Of a stretch of DNA of 64,000 nt, positions 58,484-64,000 are shown piece after piece. Source of the stretch: Spartinivicinus poritis (GTDB lineage Bacteria > Pseudomonadota > Gammaproteobacteria > Pseudomonadales > Zooshikellaceae). The position numbers and the translations under genes are program-made. The notes under the pieces are model-generated. The model was not told the DNA's origin. It ran no database searches and saw nothing but the letters and a program-made list of their open reading frames with translations. The stretch spans positions 100,676 through 164,675 of the forward strand of contig NZ_JAPMOU010000010.1 in assembly GCF_028858535.1 (NCBI RefSeq), read 5' to 3'. The number at the start of each line of letters is the position of its first letter. Position 1 is the first letter of the stretch.

Positions 58484-59311
58484 TTAAATAAAAAAGTCCG
58501 GCAATAACTCTTTATCTGACAACTCTGGATTAACCTTATACTGTGAAAAATCAGTAACCCCTGACTCCCTCAATACGTCTTCATCAATAAAAAAATTACC
58601 GGTATATTCCCGACAATTTTTATTTAAAATGGCATAAGCTGCATCAGCCATAATCTCTGGTGTTCTGGCTTTCGAGCAAACAGCCTCTCCCCCCAATAAA
58701 TTACGCACTGCAGCCGTTTCAATAACTGTTTTTGGCCATAGCGCGTTAAAAGCAATGCCTTCTTTTTTAAATTCTTCCGCCATACCTAACACACACATAC
58801 TCATCCCATATTTAGCCATGGTATACGCTACATGCGGGCCAAACCAACGGGGTTCCATATTTAATGGTGGTGATAAATTAAGCACATGAGGGTTATCACT
58901 TTCTTTTAAAAAAGGAATACAGGTTTTTGAACAAAGAAATGTGCCGCGAGTGTTAATCTGATGCATTAAATCATAACGCTTCATTTCAGTATCAGTGGTT
59001 TTGGTTAGGCTAATAGCTGAAGCGTTATTGACTAAGATATCAATACCACCAAAGGTTTGCGCTGCTTTTTTTACCGCACTTTCCACTTGATCTTCAAAAC
59101 GAATATCAACAATACAAGGGAGTGCTTTACCTCCTGCTGCCTCAATTTCTTCAGCTGCCGTATAAATAGTACCCGGCAGTTTGGGATGAGGCTCTGCTGT
59201 TTTGGCAGCAATCACAATATTGGCACCATCTCGAGCCGCTCTTAGCGCAATGGCTTTACCGATTCCACGACTCGCACCAGAAATAAAAAGGGTTCTACCT
59301 GATAAGCTCAC
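58484..59311 (-). CDS. SDR oxidoreductase, HSDL2/AtuG-like
   Basis: 275 residues. Cofactor motif FISGASRGIGKAIALRAARD, then the HSDL2-type insert AAKTAEPHPKLPGTIYTAAE, NNASAI, and the catalytic YTMAK (Tyr-x3-Lys) in GPHVAYTMAKYGMSM. This subfamily occurs as AtuG in citronellol degradation and in fatty-acid clusters. It is first in the minus-strand series leading to the carboxylase genes, 225 bp before the second SDR. The C-terminal SCP2 domain of animal HSDL2 is absent, as usual in bacteria. Confidence 0.9.
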   Translation of the reverse strand: MSLSGRTLFISGASRGIGKAIALRAARDGANIVIAAKTAEPHPKLPGTIYTAAEEIEAAGGKALPCIVDIRFEDQVESAVKKAAQTFGGIDILVNNASAISLTKTTDTEMKRYDLMHQINTRGTFLCSKTCIPFLKESDNPHVLNLSPPLNMEPRWFGPHVAYTMAKYGMSMCVLGMAEEFKKEGIAFNALWPKTVIETAAVRNLLGGEAVCSKARTPEIMADAAYAILNKNCREYTGNFFIDEDVLRESGVTDFSQYKVNPELSDKELLPDFFI

Positions 59312-59453
59312 AGCCTATTCCTTTTACTCTTCAATTGAATGATTCTTCCTTGAAGGTAAATCGATCTTAACCCTAAATAAAATAAAAATGTCCGACTATT
59401 TAGTCTTTAGGGTGCCCTTTAGCCATGTATTTGTGTTTTTATTAAGACTATAA

Positions 59454-59477
59454 AAAAGGCCGCTTACGCGACCTTTT
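59454..59477 (-). terminator. Terminator after grxD
   Basis: AAAAGGCCGC and GCGACCTTTT form a 10-bp stem with one mismatch and a four-base loop; on the minus strand it runs into TTTTTTATA. It lies 36 bp past the grxD stop. Confidence 0.75.
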
Positions 59478-59512
59478 CAAACAAGACGATCAAACGCCAA
59501 TAGCCGTGTTAA

Positions 59513-59860
59513 CTATTCAGCTGGTTTCTCGTCTTCTTGGGTAACGTCTGCCACAGCAGCTTTTACCAGCTTTTGCAGTTCGCCACTTTCATACATCTCC
59601 ATCAAGATGTCACTTCCACCCACCAACTCACCATTAACCCACAATTGAGGAAACGTTGGCCAGTTAGCATATTGAGGCAGGCTGGCACGAATTTCAGGGT
59701 TTTGCAAGATATCAACATAAGCAAACTTTTCGCCACAAGCCATCATCACTTGTGCTGCACGAGAAGAAAAGCCACATTGAGGCAACTTAGGAGACCCTTT
59801 CATATACAACAAAATTGGGTTGGATTTTATTTGCTCTTCAATCTGCGCCATGATGTCCAT
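59513..59860 (-). CDS. grxD: Monothiol glutaredoxin Grx4
   Basis: A 115-residue CGFS-type glutaredoxin that carries and delivers [2Fe-2S] clusters. The active site is PKLPQCGFSSRAAQ, followed by FAYVDILQNPEIRASLPQYA, the cis-proline loop NWPTFPQLWVNGELVGGSDI and an acidic tail. It is very close to E. coli GrxD. A single gene with its own terminator. Confidence 0.97.
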   Translation of the reverse strand: MDIMAQIEEQIKSNPILLYMKGSPKLPQCGFSSRAAQVMMACGEKFAYVDILQNPEIRASLPQYANWPTFPQLWVNGELVGGSDILMEMYESGELQKLVKAAVADVTQEDEKPAE

Positions 59861-59962
59861 TCGATTACCTCATCACATATCAGCTCATTAAACACTGCCA
59901 CTATTTTACCTAAGCCCTAACAAAATTGCTTCTATAAATTTCTTTGTAGTTGTGTGTCTAAG

Positions 59963-61525
59963 CTATGTCCGTAATACCTGAGGAATCCTTACGCCATTTC
60001 CATAACCACCACCGCCTGGGGTATTAATTGTAAGTACATCCCCAGGTTTGGCAATAAAGCTGCACTTACCACCAATATCTCGATAATTCAGACCATTCAA
60101 CCCTGCCATGCCATTTCCACCTGCTGCTACTCCCCAAGGCTCATTGACTCGTCGTTCAGTAAGCAGCGTGACTTGCGTCGGTTGTAAAAACTCAAACTCT
60201 CTGACAACTCCGTCTCCGCCAGGGTTTTTTCCTTGCCCACCAGAGCCATAACGAATGGCATACCGCTTTATCCGTAGCGGATAGTGCATTTCTAAACTTT
60301 CGACAGGTGTATTCAAGGTATTTGTCATGTGACTATGCACCGCTGTCAAACCTGGGCCAGCCTGACTCGCCCCCATACCACCAGCAATAGTTTCATAATA
60401 ATCCCAACCAGGCCGACTACCCTCTGCAGGCCAGCCCATTGCAATATTATTCATAGTACCTTGGCTAGCGGCAGGAATTCTCTCCGGAATGGCTTTGGCT
60501 AAAGCGCCTAACACTACATCAACAATGCGTGATGAAGTTTCTACATTACCAGCAGCTACTGCAGCAGGCCGCTGGGCATTAACCAGGCTACCCAGTGGTG
60601 CCTGCAATTGAATAGGCTTAAAACTACCGGCACAGGCCGGTGTTACATCTGGCATCAAACACCGAAAACCATAATAAACAGCAGCGGCAGTAACCGATAA
60701 AGGACAATTGATATTCCCCGCAACCTGTTGGGCCGTACCGGTAAAATCAACCTGTACTGAGTCCCCTCTAATGTGCAGACTCATATTAATGACAATATCA
60801 CTGTTCCCCTGCCCATCATCATCCATGACATCGTCAAAGCAATAAGTCCCATCGGGTATTTGCTGAATGGTTTGACGTGCCAGACGCTCACCATAATCAT
60901 TTAACGATTGTAATAAGCTATCAAAGGTGTCCAATCCATAATGACTTAACAGTGCCATTAGCCGCTCACTACCTAGCTGACAAGCACTGATTTGCGCATA
61001 AAAATCACCTGCCTGCTCCACCTGATCTGATTTGGCTAGGCGTGAAAACACCGGCTTCACCAAGTTTCCTTGTTGATAAATTTTAGTAGGAGGAATCACT
61101 TCACCCTCTTCTTCCAACCGAGAAGAAACAGGCATTGAGCCTGGGGTAGCAGCACCGATATTGGCGTGATGAGCCCGATTAGCAACAAATGCTGCAAGCT
61201 GATTATTAATAAATACTGGTGTTATGATCGTTACATCTGGCAAGTGGGTTCCCCCCAAGAAAGGATCATTGACAACCACCATATCACCAGGCAACCACTG
61301 GACAGACTCTACAATTTGTTGCATAGCATACGCCATACTCCCCAAGTGCACAGGAATATGAGCAGCTTGAGCAGCCAACTCACCTGCCTTAGAAAAAACA
61401 GCACAAGAGAAGTCCAATCGATCTTTAATATTAGGCGAAAACGCAGAGCGCTTTAAAACAGCTCCCATCTCATCACAAACAGCACTCAAACGATTGGCAA
61501 ATACACCCAGCTCTACTGCATTCAT
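59963..61525 (-). CDS. Hydantoinase B/oxoprolinase family protein (HyuB), unpaired
   Basis: About 520 residues. The family begins close to MNAVELGVFANRLSAVCDEM, so I start at ATG 61525 with AAGG nine bases upstream; the longer frame from 61603 adds residues unlike the family. Blocks are RSAFSPNIKDRLDFSCAVF, QAAHIPVHLGSM, VVNDPFLGGTHLPDV, FTGTAQQVAGNINCPL and the C-terminal PGGGGYGN. HyuB normally pairs with an ATP-using HyuA subunit for hydantoin or 5-oxoproline opening. No HyuA lies here; the neighbour is a divergent ABC ATPase. Confidence 0.92.
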   Translation of the reverse strand: MNAVELGVFANRLSAVCDEMGAVLKRSAFSPNIKDRLDFSCAVFSKAGELAAQAAHIPVHLGSMAYAMQQIVESVQWLPGDMVVVNDPFLGGTHLPDVTIITPVFINNQLAAFVANRAHHANIGAATPGSMPVSSRLEEEGEVIPPTKIYQQGNLVKPVFSRLAKSDQVEQAGDFYAQISACQLGSERLMALLSHYGLDTFDSLLQSLNDYGERLARQTIQQIPDGTYCFDDVMDDDGQGNSDIVINMSLHIRGDSVQVDFTGTAQQVAGNINCPLSVTAAAVYYGFRCLMPDVTPACAGSFKPIQLQAPLGSLVNAQRPAAVAAGNVETSSRIVDVVLGALAKAIPERIPAASQGTMNNIAMGWPAEGSRPGWDYYETIAGGMGASQAGPGLTAVHSHMTNTLNTPVESLEMHYPLRIKRYAIRYGSGGQGKNPGGDGVVREFEFLQPTQVTLLTERRVNEPWGVAAGGNGMAGLNGLNYRDIGGKCSFIAKPGDVLTINTPGGGGYGNGVRIPQVLRT

Positions 61526-61617
61526 TAATTTACCTTTTTCAGTTGCAAACGTAGCCTGATCAGCTCTACCATAACTCAACTCCAACCCACGACACTTAAG
61601 CATTTATATCTTTAAAG

Positions 61618-62691
61618 ATGGAACCACCATTACTTGCATTAGATGATGTCCACAGTGGCTATAATCACCATACCATAGTTCACCAGATTAGCTTTCATAT
61701 TAATTCGGGCGACATTTGTAGTCTGTTAGGTCCTAGTGGTTGCGGAAAAACCACTACCCTAAGAGCAATTGCAGGCTTTGAATCCGTGAGCCAGGGTTCG
61801 ATTACATTAGCGGACACCCTACTATCAAGCCCTAAAAAAAGCATACCACCAGAGCAGCGTAAAATTGGTATGGTGTTTCAAGACTATGCCTTGTTTCCCC
61901 ACTTAACCGTTGCTAAAAATATCGCCTTTGGGCTACCTAAACAGGCAAATAAAGCAGCAACCATTGAAAAACTACTAAAACTGGTTAATTTAACTGGTTA
62001 TGAAGAACGCTACCCCCACGAGCTATCTGGTGGTCAACAACAGCGGATTGCCCTGGCTCGTGCACTAGCTCCAGCCCCCAAGCTGTTATTAATGGATGAG
62101 CCTTTTTCAAACCTGGATGTTGACCTGCGCCGTCGCCTTAGCGAAGAAGTGCGAGAGATACTAAAAAGCCAAGGTATCAGCGCTATTTTAGTAACCCACG
62201 ACCAGGAAGAAGCATTTAGCTTTTCTGACAAAGTTGGTGTCATGAAAGACGGCAAGTTACTTCAATGGGATACTCCTTACAATTTATATCACGAGCCACG
62301 CTCACACTTTGTTGCTAACTTTATTGGCCAGGGGCATTTTATTCGTGGCAATGCCATTAGCCCGGAAAGTGTCGCAACGGAACTGGGTGAGTTAACAGGC
62401 AACCGTTCTTACAACTGGGTGGTTGGCACCCCCATTGAAGTATTGCTGCGCCCAGATGATGTAATCGAAGCACCAAATAGCCCGATCAAAGCAGAAGTTG
62501 TACAAAAAATATTTAAAGGTGCCATGACCCACTATCATTTACGTTTGCCTACTGGCAGCATTGTTGAGTCATTAATTCCCAGCCACCACAACTATGAAGT
62601 GGGTGAGCAAATTGGTATTAAAGTAGAAGCAGATCATTTAGTTGCCTTTTCATCCCCAACTGATGGCAACAACCCATCAGTACCACTATAA
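61618..62691 (+). CDS. ABC transporter ATPase, FbpC/PotA type
   Basis: 357 residues: ATPase domain (1-240) with Walker A GPSGCGKTT, Q-loop VFQDYALFPHLTV, signature LSGGQQQRIALARAL, Walker B LLLMDEPFSNLD and switch VTHDQEE, then a TOBE-like regulatory domain (about 265-350). The type serves ferric iron, polyamine, sulfate or other importers. No permease or binding protein lies nearby, so its partners must be elsewhere or lost. Substrate is not readable. Confidence 0.9.
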   Translation: MEPPLLALDDVHSGYNHHTIVHQISFHINSGDICSLLGPSGCGKTTTLRAIAGFESVSQGSITLADTLLSSPKKSIPPEQRKIGMVFQDYALFPHLTVAKNIAFGLPKQANKAATIEKLLKLVNLTGYEERYPHELSGGQQQRIALARALAPAPKLLLMDEPFSNLDVDLRRRLSEEVREILKSQGISAILVTHDQEEAFSFSDKVGVMKDGKLLQWDTPYNLYHEPRSHFVANFIGQGHFIRGNAISPESVATELGELTGNRSYNWVVGTPIEVLLRPDDVIEAPNSPIKAEVVQKIFKGAMTHYHLRLPTGSIVESLIPSHHNYEVGEQIGIKVEADHLVAFSSPTDGNNPSVPL

Positions 62692-62733
62692 AGTGTATTA
62701 GTGGAAGCAACGTCAACTCTATCAGGTGAGAAA

Positions 62734-63147
62734 ATGGCCAAAGGATACGACAACTATCATGCTCGCTTAAGCGATCTTAACTTACTAGGGAAAAACCTTA
62801 CCCGTCGTGCAAAATCTTGCTGCGAACTATGCGAAGCAAGTGGTGTAAAGTTAACTATTTATGAAGTACCACCTGTTCCTATTGAGCCTGAAGTTGATCA
62901 ATGTCTGCTACTTTGTCAAACCTGTTTTGAGCAGCTAAATCGACCCAAGTCTATTCAAGTTGATCACTGGCGCTGTCTCACTAAAACCATGTGGAGCAGT
63001 TTGCCTGCAGCCCAAATTATTGCCATTAGAATGTTAAAGTTCTTAGCCGAGCGAGCTGATTGGGCTGCAGAACTACTAGAACAAGCTTATCTGGAGCCAG
63101 AAATAGCAGAACAGGTTGACCAGGCCTCAATTAATGAGAAAAAGTAA
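62734..63147 (+). CDS. PhnA-like zinc-ribbon protein
   Basis: 137 residues from ATG 62734 (AGGTGA five bases upstream; a GTG at 62701 is the alternative). The N-terminal part has RAKSCCELCEASGVKLTIYE and LLLCQTCFEQLN, two CxxC pairs likely to bind zinc, as in the N-terminal domain of PhnA/YjdM proteins. The rest is helical. PhnA is not needed for phosphonate use and its role is unclear. Its stop lies 10 bp from the intron 3' end. Confidence 0.8.
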   Translation: MAKGYDNYHARLSDLNLLGKNLTRRAKSCCELCEASGVKLTIYEVPPVPIEPEVDQCLLLCQTCFEQLNRPKSIQVDHWRCLTKTMWSSLPAAQIIAIRMLKFLAERADWAAELLEQAYLEPEIAEQVDQASINEKK

Positions 63148-63198
63148 GCTAGCACAAGTCGGATAGGCGGCACCTGTTACCAGCTGCCGCCCTCCTAA

Positions 63199-63232
63199 GA
63201 ACTGTACGTGCAACTTTCACTGCATACAGCTC
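63199..63232 (-). ncRNA. Group II intron domain V
   Basis: A 34-nt hairpin, the standard length of the catalytic domain V. It starts with GAGCTGTATG, includes the AGC triad, has a GAAA tetraloop (GTGAAAGT) and closes with CGTACAGTTC. This is the most conserved part of group II introns and fixes the identity and orientation of the element. Confidence 0.9.
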
Positions 63233-63273
63233 AAGCCTCTCAAAGGCATTCCGTGTTACCCGGCTACTTCTCC

Positions 63274-64000
63274 TTAAAGCGCTGCCATGGGCATTTTAGC
63301 CCATGTATTTCTCCAGTTTTTCCTGTTACTACGCCTTTCTGCATAAACAGGATCAAATGGATTAGCGTTTCCCTTAATTTTGATGTGGCGTTTAATTGGG
63401 ATTTTGGACATTTTGGCCAAATAGAGACACGTTATTTGGTTATTTATTAACGTCTTTCCTTGAAATATCCATTTAGGATAACCTTGAACACCATAATATT
63501 TCCGTATTATCCATTCGGTGTTTTTATTTGGGTGTCTTCTCTTGGACCATTTATACAGCGACTTGAAAATTTGGTTGTCGATATATCCAAAGGTTCGTTT
63601 GGCAACAGCGTGTTTGTAATAGTTTCCCCAGCCAATTATTTTCGGGTTGAGGATTCTAATTAAATCACCTGCTGCCATAGTGGGATGCTTCTTAATAATG
63701 GCTTTAATATTGTTCACAAACGAGAGTACATTTTGCTTCGCTGGTTTAATCAGCAGCTTTTCTTTGTACTTTCTAATATTAAAACCCAGGAAATCAAACC
63801 CTGTTCCGATGTGAGTTATTTTCGTTTTCTCTTCCGAAAGCTCTAACCCCCGTTCCTTGAGAAACTCCCTTACTAGTGGTTTTATCTTGCTTTCTAGCAA
63901 CTCTTGTGAGGCACCAGTAATGACAAAATCATCTGCATAGGAAATAAAGTTGATTTTGTCAGCTTTCTTCGGAGCAGCTTGTTTAACTTGCTTTTCCAGT
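63274..64000 (-). CDS. Group II intron reverse transcriptase/maturase (partial, C-terminal part)
   Basis: The frame is open to the right edge. Near it lies the catalytic RT motif INFISYADDFVITGAS (YADD at about 63937-63948). Then come RT blocks (LSEEKTKITHIGTGFDFLGF), the maturase domain X (NPKIIGWGNYYKHAVAKRTF) and a basic tail ending in KMPMAAL. The N-terminal fingers are outside the window. I see no HNH motif in the tail, so the endonuclease may be absent or degenerate. The protein would splice and retrotranspose the intron. Confidence 0.92.
   Translation of the reverse strand, partial: LEKQVKQAAPKKADKINFISYADDFVITGASQELLESKIKPLVREFLKERGLELSEEKTKITHIGTGFDFLGFNIRKYKEKLLIKPAKQNVLSFVNNIKAIIKKHPTMAAGDLIRILNPKIIGWGNYYKHAVAKRTFGYIDNQIFKSLYKWSKRRHPNKNTEWIIRKYYGVQGYPKWIFQGKTLINNQITCLYLAKMSKIPIKRHIKIKGNANPFDPVYAERRSNRKNWRNTWAKMPMAAL

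Larger units (their letters stand above)
63158..64000 (-). mobile_element. Group II intron, 3' part (runs off the right edge)
   Basis: The minus strand carries a reverse-transcriptase/maturase frame, then domain V and domain VI, then the 3' splice boundary. Domain VI (63158-63198) folds with GGCGGCA/TGCCGCC arms and has an unpaired A seven bases from the end. The intron ends in GAC at 63158, the usual AY end. The 5' part is beyond the window, so class and insertion site cannot be fixed. Confidence 0.88.

Noticed and set aside
59405..59420. CTTTAGGGTGCCC, similar to a family A terminus
   Set aside because: Only one end was found and the match is short; could be chance.
59537..59920. 127-codon frame opposite grxD
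   Set aside because: Complement of the conserved grxD gene, low-quality translation.
63208..63663. Two plus-strand frames over the intron 3' part
   Set aside because: They are antisense to the reverse transcriptase and domain V; no independent support.

Overview
The window looks like chromosomal DNA of a moderately AT-rich gammaproteobacterium of the Pseudomonadales/Oceanospirillales type. Three gene orders are those known from Pseudomonas and its marine relatives: aspS-yebC-ruvC-ruvA-ruvB-ybgC-tolQRAB, purN/purM with DUF2066, a CDP-alcohol transferase, perM and hda, and motY/pyrC-rnt/peroxiredoxin/bfd-bfr. OprD-type porins, MotY (Na+-type polar flagellar motor) and many small palindromic repeats fit a marine member such as a Zooshikella/Spartinivicinus-like organism. 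The genus is inference only. No tRNA, rRNA, prophage or CRISPR array was seen.

Layout. 1-9268 is a housekeeping block on the minus strand: cell-envelope Tol-Pal, Holliday-junction processing, YebC, AspRS and an FmdB zinc ribbon. 9973-14948 holds three tandem OprD-family porins, two of which share duplicated Shine-Dalgarno leader motifs. 15062-25424 carries an HU-like protein, a membrane cold-shock protein, SlyX/HIT, ProRS, a lytic transglycosylase, acylphosphatase, a TlpA-like lipoprotein, a PilZ-like protein, YihY, ArsC, WrbA and DUF2069. 25755-29237 is a four-gene zinc-uptake operon of the Zrg type behind a good Zur-box palindrome. 29366-37581 covers hda, perM, a CDP-alcohol transferase, DUF2066, purM-purN, DUF3108, htpX and gloA. 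argG follows, then a strong LexA-box match at 39003-39022. motY, pyrC, rnt, peroxiredoxin, bfd and bfr end at 44944, with Fur-like sites in front of the two iron genes.

45000-52400 is more accessory: an orphan response regulator lacking the normal phospho-Asp, a LysR regulator, a small lipoprotein, a secreted beta/gamma-crystallin protein with two Ca2+ motifs, and a 2.4-kb module (two solute-binding-like genes, one internally deleted, plus a BKACE enzyme) bracketed by two inverted copies of a roughly 200-bp MITE. 52383-59311 is an acyl-CoA carboxylase cluster (biotin carboxylase, acyl-CoA dehydrogenase, carboxyltransferase, PECR-like SDR, HSDL2-like SDR) resembling the acyclic-terpene (atu) or leucine (liu) pathways. 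It has no enoyl-CoA hydratase or HMG-CoA lyase in view. After grxD come an unpaired HyuB, an unpaired ABC ATPase, a PhnA-like zinc-ribbon protein, and the 3' part of a group II intron (reverse transcriptase, domains V and VI) running off the right edge.

The least explained parts are the MITE-bracketed BKACE/binding-protein module next to the carboxylase operon, the palindromic repeat families, and the SOS box whose target gene is unclear.
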